DNA of 64,000 nt from Planctomonas psychrotolerans (lineage in GTDB: Bacteria > Actinomycetota > Actinomycetes > Actinomycetales > Microbacteriaceae), in contig NZ_SJEV01000001.1 of assembly GCF_008642235.1 (NCBI RefSeq), positions 2,498,400-2,562,399 on the forward strand, read 5' to 3'. Shown one piece after another: positions 15,389-23,625 of the stretch (the first letter of the stretch is position 1; the number at the start of each line of letters is the position of its first letter). The translations under genes were made by a program, and so were the position numbers. The notes below the pieces were generated by a model. It was given only the letters and a program-made list of their open reading frames with translations. It was not told the origin of the DNA and made no database searches.

Positions 15389-16825
15389 TCAGGCCGACTG
15401 CCGCCCATACGCCTCGAGCAACCGCAGCCACACCTCGCTGATCGTCGGATACGCGGGCACCGCGTGCCAGAGCCGCGACAGCGGAACCTCGCCGACCACC
15501 GCGATCGTGGCCGCCTGCAGCATTTCCGCGACATCCTGACCCACGAAGGTGACGCCGAGGAGCACCTGACGGTCTTCGTCCACCACCGCGCGCGCGGTGC
15601 CGGCGTAGCCGTCGGCGTGCAGGCTGGCCCCGGCCACGTTGCCGATGGCGTAGTCGACGACCCGGATGCGGTAGCCGGCATCCTCCGCGGCCTTCGACGT
15701 GAGGCCCACCGAGGCGACCTCGGGATCGGTGAACGTCACCTGAGGCACGGCTGCCGCGTCAGCGGTGGCGACATGCGCACCCCACGGGGCGTCGAAGACC
15801 GGCGTGCCCTTCGCCCGGGCGGCGATGACGTCGCCGGCAGCCCGTGCCTGGTACTTGCCCTGATGCGTGAGCAGCGCCCGTCCGTTGATGTCGCCGACCG
15901 CGTAGAGCCACGGCTCGTCCGCGTTGACCTCGCCGCGGACGAGAAGAGTGTCGTCGACGTCCAGCCACTCGCCACCGGGAACACCGACGCTCTCCAGTCC
16001 GATGTCGTCGCTCCGAGGCGTGCGGCCGGTCGCCACCAGCACCTCGTCCGCCACCAATCGGGAGTCATCGTCGAGGGACAGCTCGACGAGCCCCTCGCCA
16101 TCGCGTCGCGCGGACGTGGCGGACACCCCGAAGCGCAGGTCCACGCCGAGCTCGCGGAGTGCCTCCGTCACGATCTCGCCGGCGATCGGCTCCTGGCCCG
16201 CGAGCAGGGATCCCCGCACCAGCATGGTGACCGAGCTGCCGAGGCTCGCGTAGGCGGTGGCCATCTCGCATGCGACGACGCCGCCGCCGAGGATGGCGAG
16301 GCGTCCGGGGGCATGCTGCGCGCTCGTGGCCTCACGGCTCGACCACGGCGACACATCGGCGAGCCCGGGGATGTCCGGCAGCTTGGCGGCCGAGCCGGTG
16401 ACGATGGCGACGGCAGCGGTCGCCGTGAGCGTGCTGACCGAACCGTCCGGCGCGGTGACCTCCACGGTCTTCGTGCCGGTGAGACGGCCGGTGCCGCGCA
16501 CGAGGTCGATTCCCGCACCGGATAGCCAGTCGACCTGGCTCCCGTCGTCCCAATTACTCGTGAAGGAGTTGCGGCGAGCGAAGACGGCTGATGCGTCGAG
16601 CGCACCGGTCACGGCCTGCCGGGCTCCGTCGACATTCTGAGCCGCCCGCAGTGCGATTCCACTACGGAGCAGGGCTTTCGACGGCATGCAGGCCCAGTAA
16701 GAGCATTCGCCCCCGACGAGCTCGCTCTCGACCACCACCACTCTCAGTCCGCCTTGCGTGGCGCGGTCCGCGAGTACCTCGCCCACCGCTCCTCCACCGA
16801 TCACAATGAGGTCGTAGCTCGTCAT
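15389..16825 (-). CDS. Pyridine nucleotide-disulfide oxidoreductase family flavoprotein
   Basis: A 478-residue member of the dihydrolipoamide dehydrogenase/mercuric reductase family. The FAD motif is DLIVIGGGAVGEVLA at the N-terminus. The redox disulfide motif is GGECSYWACMPSKALL near residue 38 (CX4C), the NAD(P) motif is AILGGGVVACEMA, and ATGRTPRSDDIGLE and YAVGDINGRALLTHQGK follow. The C-terminal interface reads HAVPAYPTISEVW, where lipoamide dehydrogenases have HAHPTLSE: the catalytic His is Tyr. It therefore probably does not act on lipoamide; a quinone or other acceptor is possible. It forms a two-gene unit with the HEAVH protein. Confidence 0.9.
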   Translation of the reverse strand: MTSYDLIVIGGGAVGEVLADRATQGGLRVVVVESELVGGECSYWACMPSKALLRSGIALRAAQNVDGARQAVTGALDASAVFARRNSFTSNWDDGSQVDWLSGAGIDLVRGTGRLTGTKTVEVTAPDGSVSTLTATAAVAIVTGSAAKLPDIPGLADVSPWSSREATSAQHAPGRLAILGGGVVACEMATAYASLGSSVTMLVRGSLLAGQEPIAGEIVTEALRELGVDLRFGVSATSARRDGEGLVELSLDDDSRLVADEVLVATGRTPRSDDIGLESVGVPGGEWLDVDDTLLVRGEVNADEPWLYAVGDINGRALLTHQGKYQARAAGDVIAARAKGTPVFDAPWGAHVATADAAAVPQVTFTDPEVASVGLTSKAAEDAGYRIRVVDYAIGNVAGASLHADGYAGTARAVVDEDRQVLLGVTFVGQDVAEMLQAATIAVVGEVPLSRLWHAVPAYPTISEVWLRLLEAYGRQSA

Positions 16826-16911
16826 GGGTCGAGATTACCCCTGTCATTCGACCGTTCTCCGGCGTAGGGTCTGAGGAACCGTGAAAGTCGCGGATTTGAG
16901 GAGGTTTGCTT

Positions 16912-17082
16912 ATGGGACTCGACGACAAGATCAAGAACGCGGCCGAAGAGGCTGCTGGCAAGGTCAAGGAAGCAACCGGCAAGTCCACGGACAACGAGAA
17001 GCTCGAAGCCGAGGGACACGCCGACCAGTCCAGCGCCAATGTCAAGCAGGCTGGCGAGAACGTCAAAGACGCTTTCAAGTAA
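16912..17082 (+). CDS. CsbD family stress-response protein
   Basis: A 56-residue, highly charged, Gly/Ala/Lys-rich protein: it begins MGLDDKIKNAAEEAAGKVKE and ends with an amphipathic GENVKDAFK. This is the CsbD/YjbJ pattern of small hydrophilic stress proteins with no known enzymatic role. AGGAGG at 16899-16904 sits 7 nt before the ATG, the strongest ribosome-binding site in the window, which points to high expression. A possible promoter upstream is TGTCAT (16842) - 17 bp - TAGGGT (16865). A strong terminator follows. Confidence 0.85.
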   Translation: MGLDDKIKNAAEEAAGKVKEATGKSTDNEKLEAEGHADQSSANVKQAGENVKDAFK

Positions 17083-17147
17083 CCAGTCCGCGTTCCGTGT
17101 CGGAAATCTCTGACACGGTCAACGCTCTTCGGTACTGAACGTATTGG

Positions 17148-17192
17148 GAGGGCGATCCGTCTGATCGGGAAACCGGTCCACGGATCGCCCTC
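17148..17192. terminator. Strong Rho-independent terminator after csbD
   Basis: A perfect 13-bp stem: GAGGGCGATCCGT (17148-17160) with ACGGATCGCCCTC (17180-17192), a 19-nt loop, then TTCGTTCGTTCT on the plus strand. It may also stop transcripts from the minus-strand crotonase gene. Confidence 0.85.
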
Positions 17193-17326
17193 TTCGTTCG
17201 TTCTGCCTCCGCTTCCACCATCACCCGTGTCGGCGCCGGTCCGTGTCGGCGCCGGTCCGTATCGGCGTGGGCCCGTTCGCGACTAGCCGCGCCGCTGCCC
17301 GGACGACGCCGCGCCCGGGCGTCGTG

Positions 17327-18154
17327 TCAGCGGCCCACGAACTTCGCCGGCGTGCGGGACAGGAATGCCGCCATGCCGATGCGAGCGTCCTCGCTTCCGG
17401 CGAGGCGCACCAGCTCGGCCGGAAGTTCTGCTTCGGCGGCCGCGTCGCCCTCCCGGATCGCCCGGCGCGCATTGGTCAGCGTCGCCGCCACGGCGAGCGG
17501 GGCCTGAGCCGCGATCCGCTCGGCGAGAGCGATCGCTCGAGGCAGTTGATCGCCGTCGGGGACCACCTCCTGCACGAGTCCCATCCGGAGTGCCTCCGCG
17601 GCGTCGAACATGTCGCCGGTGAGCATCCACCGCATCGCGTTGCCCCAGCCGACCGCGCGCGGGAAGCGCAGGGTCGCTCCGCCGAAGGGGAGGATGCCGC
17701 GGCTCACCTCCACCTGCCCGAAGCGGGTGCTCTCTGCCGCGACCACGATGTCGCTCGCGAGGGCGAGTTCGATGCCGAGCGTCAGACACGTGCCCTGTAC
17801 GGCGACGACGACGGGCTTGCTGAGAGTCCGTCCGTCCACCTGCCACGGGTTGATGCCGCCCTCGGGCACCATGTCGAGTCCACCGTCGGTGCCACGCCCG
17901 ATGGCGGGGGCGATGTCGGCGAGGTCGAGACCGGCGGTGAAGTGGTCGCCGACGGCGTGCACCACCGCGACCCGGAGCTCGGGGGTGCGGTCGAACTCGC
18001 CATAGGCGAGGGCCAGTTCGGACAGCATCCGGAGGTCGGCGGCGTTGCGCTTGTCCGGACGGTTGAGTCCCAGGAGCAGCACGGAGCCGCGTCGCTCGAC
18101 GAGCACGCGCGGTTCGGCGGCGACGTCGGAGTTGGTGTCGGGCGTGCCGGTCAT
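17327..18154 (-). CDS. Enoyl-CoA hydratase/isomerase family protein
   Basis: A 275-residue crotonase-fold protein. LNRPDKRNAAD near residue 31 and HFTAGLDLAD near residue 72 form the CoA-binding and first oxyanion-hole segments. TCLTLGIELALASD and FGQVEVSRGILPFGGA carry the two Glu positions of the hydratase site. The length is normal. The acyl-CoA substrate is unknown; no beta-oxidation genes are nearby. Its start overlaps the arginase-family stop by one base (TGATG), so the two are coupled. Confidence 0.88.
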   Translation of the reverse strand: MTGTPDTNSDVAAEPRVLVERRGSVLLLGLNRPDKRNAADLRMLSELALAYGEFDRTPELRVAVVHAVGDHFTAGLDLADIAPAIGRGTDGGLDMVPEGGINPWQVDGRTLSKPVVVAVQGTCLTLGIELALASDIVVAAESTRFGQVEVSRGILPFGGATLRFPRAVGWGNAMRWMLTGDMFDAAEALRMGLVQEVVPDGDQLPRAIALAERIAAQAPLAVAATLTNARRAIREGDAAAEAELPAELVRLAGSEDARIGMAAFLSRTPAKFVGR

Positions 18155-19005
18155 CAGGCCGTTCCCGCCACCGCTGCCGTCGGCGCCGTGAGGGCACCGA
18201 CCACACGGAGGATGGTGCCGAGGTCGTCGGACGCGGCGTCGGTGGAGGACGGCGCGTACTCCGTGATACCGGCACCGGCGAGCGGGAACTCGGCTCGCAG
18301 CGCCTTGATCGACTCCACGAGCGCAGCGACCGAGACGCCGAACGGCTCCGGGTACCCGACACCGCTCACCTCCGCGGGGTCGAGCACGTCCAGGTCGACA
18401 TGGATGTAGGTCCGGGAGGCGCCGGTCGCCCGCACCGCCTCGACCAGGGCGGCACCGCCCACGTCGGCGGGGAGGATGCGGCGGATTCCGGCGGTGGTGA
18501 TGAAGTCGCTCTCGGCGTCATCGGTGGCGCGGACGCCGGCCAAGACGATCGACCCCGCGCTCAGGCCCTCGCGCAGGACGAGGCCGGGCGCGCCATCGCC
18601 GAGCAGGGCCCGCAGCACCATCCCGTGGAAGGCTCCGGAGGGGGAGGATTCGGGGGTGTTCAGGTCGGCGTGGGCGTCGAACCACACGACGGCGGTGTCG
18701 CTGCCGAACGACTCGAGCGCGTGCTCGATCGCGGGGAACTCCACGCCGCAGTCGCCACCGACGGTGATCACGGGTTCCGGCGATTCGCGGAGCACGGCGA
18801 GAGTGGCGGCACGGATCGCGGTCAGGCAGGCGAAGCGGTGGATACCGGTGTCCTGACTCTCGCCCGCCTCCACCGGCACCTCCACGACGCGCGTGGCCTT
18901 CGAGGGCAGGTCGCCGCGGATCGCATTTGCCCCATCACTCAGTCTCATGGCCCGGGACGAACCCGAACCCTGCCATTGCGGTACGACGACGAAGGAGGCG
19001 GTCAT
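18154..19005 (-). CDS. Arginase/agmatinase/formiminoglutamase family protein
   Basis: A 283-residue ureohydrolase-fold protein. The manganese-ligand motifs are WFDAHADLNT near residue 105 and YIHVDLDVLDPAEVSG near residue 215. The first motif, normally GGDHS, is GGDCG, so the His ligand of the A-site metal is Cys; TEYAP near the end supplies the usual Glu. Activity may differ from true arginase, and the substrate is unknown. ATG 19005 follows CAGAAT by 7 nt, suggesting a leaderless mRNA; an ATG 9 nt further upstream is possible. It is coupled to the crotonase gene. Confidence 0.82.
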   Translation of the reverse strand: MTASFVVVPQWQGSGSSRAMRLSDGANAIRGDLPSKATRVVEVPVEAGESQDTGIHRFACLTAIRAATLAVLRESPEPVITVGGDCGVEFPAIEHALESFGSDTAVVWFDAHADLNTPESSPSGAFHGMVLRALLGDGAPGLVLREGLSAGSIVLAGVRATDDAESDFITTAGIRRILPADVGGAALVEAVRATGASRTYIHVDLDVLDPAEVSGVGYPEPFGVSVAALVESIKALRAEFPLAGAGITEYAPSSTDAASDDLGTILRVVGALTAPTAAVAGTA

Positions 19006-19043
19006 GCGTCTCATTCTGCACGCATAACCGCCTCCCCGACATT

Positions 19044-19064
19044 CGGCGGGTTACCTGCCCGCCG
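19044..19064 (-). terminator. Hairpin after pspA
   Basis: CGGCGGG (19044-19050) pairs with CCCGCCG (19058-19064) across a 7-nt loop, 5 nt past the PspA-family stop. There is no clear T-run, so termination here is uncertain. Confidence 0.4.
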
Positions 19065-19069
19065 GGCGT

Positions 19070-19810
19070 CTACGAACCGGACTCGATGGCGCTCGGCTGG
19101 CCACCCGACTTGAGCGCGGCCAGGCGGGCCTCCACCTCGGTGAGCTCACCGAGGTCCTCGAGGCTCTCGAACTGGGCGTCGAGGCTGGATGCCGCGAGTT
19201 CCTGCTGACCGCGAACCTTCGCCTCCTCGCGGCGGATCTTCTCCTCGAAGCGGCTCACCTCGCTGGTGGGGTCCATGATGTCGATGCTCTTGATCGCATC
19301 GTGCACCTGGGTCTGGGCCTCGACGGTCTTCGACCGGGCGATCAGCTCGTCGCGCTTCGACGACAGCTGACCGAGCTTCTCGCGCATCGAGTTGAGGCCG
19401 GTCTTCAGCTGGTCGACGACCTGCGTCTGAGACTGGATCATGGGCTCGGCGCCCTTCGCCTCGTTCTCCGCCGTCATCTGCTTGCCGAGCGCGACCCGCG
19501 CCAGCGCGTCGAACTTGTCGGCGTCGGCGGTGTTGCCGGAGCCACGGAGCTCGTCCGCCTTGCGGCTGGCGGCGAGTGCCTTGCGGCCCCAGTCACCGGC
19601 GGCCTGGATGTCCTCGCGGTGGTCGTCCTCGAGCAGTCGGAGGTTTCCGATGGTCTGCGCCACGGCGCTTTCGGCCTCGGCGATGCTGGCCGTGTAGTCC
19701 CGCACCATCTGGTCGAGCATGAGCTTCGGGTCCTCGGCCTGATCGATCAGGTTGTTGATGTTCGCCTTCGCGAGCTGCGCGATGCGTCCGAGGATGGATT
19801 GCTTTGACAT
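19070..19810 (-). CDS. pspA: PspA/IM30 family phage-shock protein
   Basis: A 246-residue, almost wholly alpha-helical coiled-coil protein, starting SILGRIAQLAKANINNLID and continuing with AEDPKLMLDQMVRDYTASIAEAESAV, the standard PspA/IM30 N-terminus. The family binds stressed inner membrane and supports membrane integrity. The start at 19810 follows a GAGAGA-rich ribosome-binding region. It lies 43 nt after the TPM-domain gene on the same strand. PspA next to a TPM/Gly-rich membrane protein is a recurrent actinobacterial pairing. No PspBC or PspF genes are present. Confidence 0.92.
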   Translation of the reverse strand: MSKQSILGRIAQLAKANINNLIDQAEDPKLMLDQMVRDYTASIAEAESAVAQTIGNLRLLEDDHREDIQAAGDWGRKALAASRKADELRGSGNTADADKFDALARVALGKQMTAENEAKGAEPMIQSQTQVVDQLKTGLNSMREKLGQLSSKRDELIARSKTVEAQTQVHDAIKSIDIMDPTSEVSRFEEKIRREEAKVRGQQELAASSLDAQFESLEDLGELTEVEARLAALKSGGQPSAIESGS

Positions 19811-19853
19811 GGTTTCTCTCTCTCGTGTTCGTGGATGTCGATGGGAAGAAAAG

Positions 19854-21902
19854 TCAGAAGGACCCGCCGCCGCCTCCGCCGCCGAAGCCGCCGCCGCTGC
19901 CGGACCAGCCGCCGCCGAAGCCGCCGCCACCCCCGCCTCCGCCGAAGCCGCCTCCGCCGAGACCGCCGCCTCCGCCGCCGAAGATCCCGCCTCCGCCCCC
20001 CAGCATGCCGCCGAGCACACCGCCGAGGATCGCGCCGGTGAACGCGTCGCCGCCTCCGACGCCGCGACGCCGCACGACGCCGCCTCCACCGAACCAGTCG
20101 TCATCGTCGCGGCGGTGCAGGTAATCGTCGAGGTCGCTCTGGGCCTCGCGGATCGCCGCGGACGCCAGCGCGCTCGAACGCTGCGCCGCCGCGAGCGCCG
20201 CCACGGGATCCGTTGCGGAGAGCATGTGGGCTTCGTCGTACAGTCGCTCCGCCTCGGCGAGCTGCTGACGGGCGTGCGGCCCCACCGCCCCGCGGCGGGT
20301 GGAGATGAAGTCGACCGCCGCGGACACCTGAGCGTCGGCGGTCTGCATGGCGCGGCCCAGCAGAGCGTGGGCCTTCTCGGTCTTCGCTCGCTGCTCCCGC
20401 GAGTCGGCGAGTGCGTCGTCGAGGCGCGCCTCCACCTCCTGCAATCGGCGCACCGTGGCGATCGGATCGGAACGGCCGCCGCCACGCGGACGGGCGGTGG
20501 CGATCACGTGCTCGGCCTCCTCGATCAGCGGGCGAAGGTGAGGCATCGTCGACGTGAGACGCCGGGCCTCGCTGATGTCCTGACGGACGTCGTCGATCTC
20601 CTTGTCGATCTGCTGCGTGGCCGTCTCCACACCCGTGGCCACCTTGTCCACGGCGGCGAGCAGCTGCCGGGACTGATCGATGCTCTGCTGCGCGGCCCGC
20701 ACGGGGAGCGCGACGCTCGGTCCACCGGACTTCAGCGTGGAGGTGGCCTCGGATGCGCTTTCCATGGCGAAATCGAGCAGCTTGCGGGCCTGGTCGATGT
20801 TGCCCGCGACGCTGGCGATGGTCTCGCCTTCGTACTGCTGCGACATCCGGGCGAGGGTGCGCTCCGCCTGACCGATGCGCGTGGACACCGCCTCCGCGTC
20901 GGAGACGATCGCGTTGAGAGTCTTGGGGGCGTTCTCGTCGATCGATCGGAGCTCGTCGAACGACTGCGCCTGCTCCTCGAGCTCCGCGTTCGCCGCCTCG
21001 GTCAGTTCGATGATGCGGTTCGTCCAGTCGAACCGCTCCTGGTCGGTGTCGGGGAACGCGTCTTCGAGCTGCTGCTTGAGCGTGAACGCCTCGCGCACCT
21101 TGGTGCTCGCGCTCGCCAGAGCCTCCGCGTACGGGCGGGTCACTTCGGAACCGAATTGCGCCACCGCGAAGCCGAGCTCCTGCTGACTCGTCTTCAGTGC
21201 GTCGTCCATGTGCACGAGGAGAGTCCCGGCACGCTGGTCGAGGGCCTGCTGCTCGCGCTCGGCGGCCTCGACCTTCTCCCGCTCCTTGCGGCGCTTCCGC
21301 CGTGCGGCGACCGCGAGCATGATGACGCCGACGAGCACGACCACCAGGAACAGGCCGAGGATGAACAGCAGGCCGCCGAGACCGCTGCCCGAGGACGTGG
21401 CCGGGTTCCCGCCGTCGCCCCCACCCGAGGAGAGGGTGCCGTTCACGGCGGCTTCGATGCCCTGCGCGGCGGCGATGGCCGCACCGGCCCAGTCGTCCTC
21501 GCGAAGTTCGGGCAGCACGTACTGGGTGGAGATCTGATTGGTCTGACCCGAGAGCGGGGTGCCGTCGGGTGCGGACAGCTGATACACCCGGGTGTCGACG
21601 GCGACCGCCAGGATCACGTTGTTGTCGCCCAGCTGATTCAGCTCGGCGGTCGCCTCGACCCACGCGTCACGGTCGGCGGGGCTTTCGAAGCTGTCGACGT
21701 AGGCCACGTACAGTGTCTGGTCGGTGCTGGACAGGAGGTCGTCGAGCGCCGCCTGCACCTCGACTTCCTGACTACCGAGAACCCCGACCGTGTCGACGAT
21801 GGTCCCGCCGTCGAAGTCGACCGGCGCATCGGCGGCGGCCGCCAGCGGGACGGAGACGAATCCCAGCACGAGAAGCACCGTCAGCAGCAATCTCGATCGC
21901 AC
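19854..21902 (-). CDS. TPM-domain membrane protein with coiled-coil and Gly-rich tail
   Basis: A 682-residue protein. An N-terminal signal peptide ends near LAAAADA; an extracytoplasmic TPM (YgcG/Psb32) domain lies at about residues 30-150, with QTLYVAYVDSF and NNVILAVAVDTRVYQ; one transmembrane helix, GGLLFILGLFLVVVLVGVIM, is near 178-197. A ~370-residue coiled-coil region follows, then a tail of more than 70 residues that is mostly Gly with Phe/Trp. GTG 21902 is preceded by GAGGAG, which favours it over the GTG at 21917. It is likely a membrane scaffold working with PspA; the TPM domain has been proposed to act in membrane or photosystem quality control. The plus-strand Pro-rich frame opposite the tail is an antisense artefact. 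Confidence 0.87.
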   Translation of the reverse strand: MRSRLLLTVLLVLGFVSVPLAAAADAPVDFDGGTIVDTVGVLGSQEVEVQAALDDLLSSTDQTLYVAYVDSFESPADRDAWVEATAELNQLGDNNVILAVAVDTRVYQLSAPDGTPLSGQTNQISTQYVLPELREDDWAGAAIAAAQGIEAAVNGTLSSGGGDGGNPATSSGSGLGGLLFILGLFLVVVLVGVIMLAVAARRKRRKEREKVEAAEREQQALDQRAGTLLVHMDDALKTSQQELGFAVAQFGSEVTRPYAEALASASTKVREAFTLKQQLEDAFPDTDQERFDWTNRIIELTEAANAELEEQAQSFDELRSIDENAPKTLNAIVSDAEAVSTRIGQAERTLARMSQQYEGETIASVAGNIDQARKLLDFAMESASEATSTLKSGGPSVALPVRAAQQSIDQSRQLLAAVDKVATGVETATQQIDKEIDDVRQDISEARRLTSTMPHLRPLIEEAEHVIATARPRGGGRSDPIATVRRLQEVEARLDDALADSREQRAKTEKAHALLGRAMQTADAQVSAAVDFISTRRGAVGPHARQQLAEAERLYDEAHMLSATDPVAALAAAQRSSALASAAIREAQSDLDDYLHRRDDDDWFGGGGVVRRRGVGGGDAFTGAILGGVLGGMLGGGGGIFGGGGGGLGGGGFGGGGGGGGFGGGWSGSGGGFGGGGGGGSF

Positions 21903-22093
21903 CAAAAATCTCCTCACAGCGGTATCCGTACGGGATCAAGGCTATCGGGATGCACCTTGCCGTGAGCCCTGCCCGGGGAACTGCGGCCCGACCATTGACC
22001 GGGCGGCCGCACTGCGCTAACGGCCGGCGTCGTGCGGTGCGTTGTCGCGCTACCGCGGAGGGCTGATCCACCGCGGAGAGCACCGGTACCGCG

Positions 22094-22987
22094 TCATTCG
22101 ACGGTGATGGGAGTCGCCGGCCCGCTCACCACGTCCGGTGCGGAGCCCGCTGCGGCGTCGGCGTCGCGAATGAGATAGAAGATCGCGGTCAGCTGGTAGG
22201 TGCCGGGGTGGAGCGCCGGCAGGTCTTCGCGGAACGATTCTCCCGACTCGTCCTCCTCGGTGCATCGCACCGGGGTGATGCTGGCGGGGAGGTCCATCGA
22301 GGCGCCCGGCTCGAGGTCGATCTCCTGGGCGAGCATGATGTGCGGTCCGTTGCTGTGCCACACGGTGATGCCGTCGGCGGACACCGTGATGGCGGGGCGT
22401 GCGCCGGTGTACCCCGTGACCCGTTCGGTGCCCGTGTTGGTCACCGTGACCGACCCGGGAACCGGCTCCGTTCCGCTCGGAATCCGATCGGGGAATACGG
22501 GTGTCGCGACGAGACCGGATGCGGCCGGGGCGAGCTCCGCCAGAGTCCCGCCGCAGGGATTGATCTTCTCCGGCGGAGCGAGGCTGATCGCTTCGCCGGG
22601 CAGCGAGCCGCCCGCCGCGCCGTTCGTTCCGGACGGCGAACCCGCGTCGGTGCCCGCCGGAGAGTCGGCGCCGGTCGAGTCGCCGCGGTCCGCCGTTTCC
22701 CCGGTGGAGGCGTCACCGTTCGACAGCACGGCGGTCGGCGTGACGGACTGTGCCAGCGAGACCCCGGCGAAGCCGATGCCGGCGATCGCGAGTACGCCGA
22801 CGCCGCCCGCGGCGAGCTGACCGGGCAGCCGTCGACGTCGGCTACGGGCGAGCACCGACCGCATGTCGACCGGGGGAACGGAGCTCCGCGCGGCATCCGA
22901 CAGCACGTCCTGCACCGATCGCGTGCCGGAGTCGGCACCGCCGGAGCGGGCGCTGCCGGGGTCGACGGGGTGGGGGGACTCAGGCAT
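22094..22987 (-). CDS. Membrane-anchored exported protein, putative anti-sigma partner
   Basis: A 297-residue protein. A ~57-residue cytoplasmic segment (SVQDVLSDAARSSVPPVDMR, then RSRRRRLPG) precedes one transmembrane helix, LAAGGVGVLAIAGIGFAGVS. A Gly/Ser/Thr/Asp-rich linker follows, then a ~150-residue exported domain with two Cys (INPCGGTLAELAP and PVRCTEEDESG) and a beta-rich look (GSVTVTNTGTERVTGYTG). It overlaps the sigma-factor gene by 8 nt. Position and topology fit an anti-sigma factor, but I see no ZAS zinc motif (HxxxCxxC), so the role is inferred from context only. Confidence 0.72.
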   Translation of the reverse strand: MPESPHPVDPGSARSGGADSGTRSVQDVLSDAARSSVPPVDMRSVLARSRRRRLPGQLAAGGVGVLAIAGIGFAGVSLAQSVTPTAVLSNGDASTGETADRGDSTGADSPAGTDAGSPSGTNGAAGGSLPGEAISLAPPEKINPCGGTLAELAPAASGLVATPVFPDRIPSGTEPVPGSVTVTNTGTERVTGYTGARPAITVSADGITVWHSNGPHIMLAQEIDLEPGASMDLPASITPVRCTEEDESGESFREDLPALHPGTYQLTAIFYLIRDADAAAGSAPDVVSGPATPITVE

Positions 22988-23528
22988 GGTCTGCTCCGTT
23001 TCGTGCACCGTGGGTGGACAGGGCATCGTCCGGCACCGTCATTGCGGCGTTCAGCTTCGCGAGTCCGTCGCTCAGATACCGCTTGACCGCGCCGGAGCTG
23101 ATCCCCAGCCATTCGGCGATGTCGTCGACCTTGAGGTCCTCGTAGTACCGCAGAACGATGCAGGCGCGTTCCCGCGGGGACAGACGGAACAGCTCGTGCT
23201 GCAGGTCGAGTCGGGTGTCGGCGGTCGTCGACGGCGGCGGATGCTCCTCGGGGCGGGCGGCCAGGTGGGCGATGGAACGCCAGCGCGACGACCGTCGTCC
23301 CCGGTCGAGGTAGGCGTTGAGGATGGCGCGGCGCACGTAGGCCTCGGCGCTCGTGACCGTGAAACCATTGCGCAGTCGACCGAAGGTCTTGACCAGTGCA
23401 TCCTGCACGAGATCCGCCGCGTCGTCGGTGTTCCCGCAGACGAGGTAGGCGTAGCGGGTGAGGGCGTCGCCGCGTCGCTCCACGAGTTCGCGAACGATCG
23501 ATTCCCAGCGCACCGTCGACGTGCTCAC
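22980..23528 (-). CDS. SigE-family ECF RNA polymerase sigma factor
   Basis: A 182-residue group 4 sigma factor. Region 2 covers about residues 15-80 (YAYLVCGNTDDAADLVQDAL, then AEAYVRRAILNAYLDRGRR). Region 4 covers about 110-165 (LSPRERACIVLRYYEDLKVDDIAEWLGISSGAVKRYLSDG). It directs RNA polymerase to a specific promoter set. I chose GTG 23528 because GGAAGGGG lies 7 nt upstream; an ATG at 23573 would add 15 Pro/Glu-rich residues. The next gene overlaps its end and encodes a membrane protein with an exported domain, a common layout for signal-controlled sigma factors. Confidence 0.9.
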   Translation of the reverse strand: MSTSTVRWESIVRELVERRGDALTRYAYLVCGNTDDAADLVQDALVKTFGRLRNGFTVTSAEAYVRRAILNAYLDRGRRSSRWRSIAHLAARPEEHPPPSTTADTRLDLQHELFRLSPRERACIVLRYYEDLKVDDIAEWLGISSGAVKRYLSDGLAKLNAAMTVPDDALSTHGARNGADHA

Positions 23529-23625
23529 CCCTCGTTCCCCTTCCGGTGGCGGTGATTCCGCTCCGTGCGGCATCCGCCCTCACTATCCATGACGACGCTC
23601 GAGCCGGAAACGTTGGGGCCGACGC

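Noticed and set aside
19854-20124. Pro-rich plus-strand frame opposite the Gly-rich tail
   Set aside because: It is the complement of Gly codons in the tail of the TPM-domain gene and has no start or other features.
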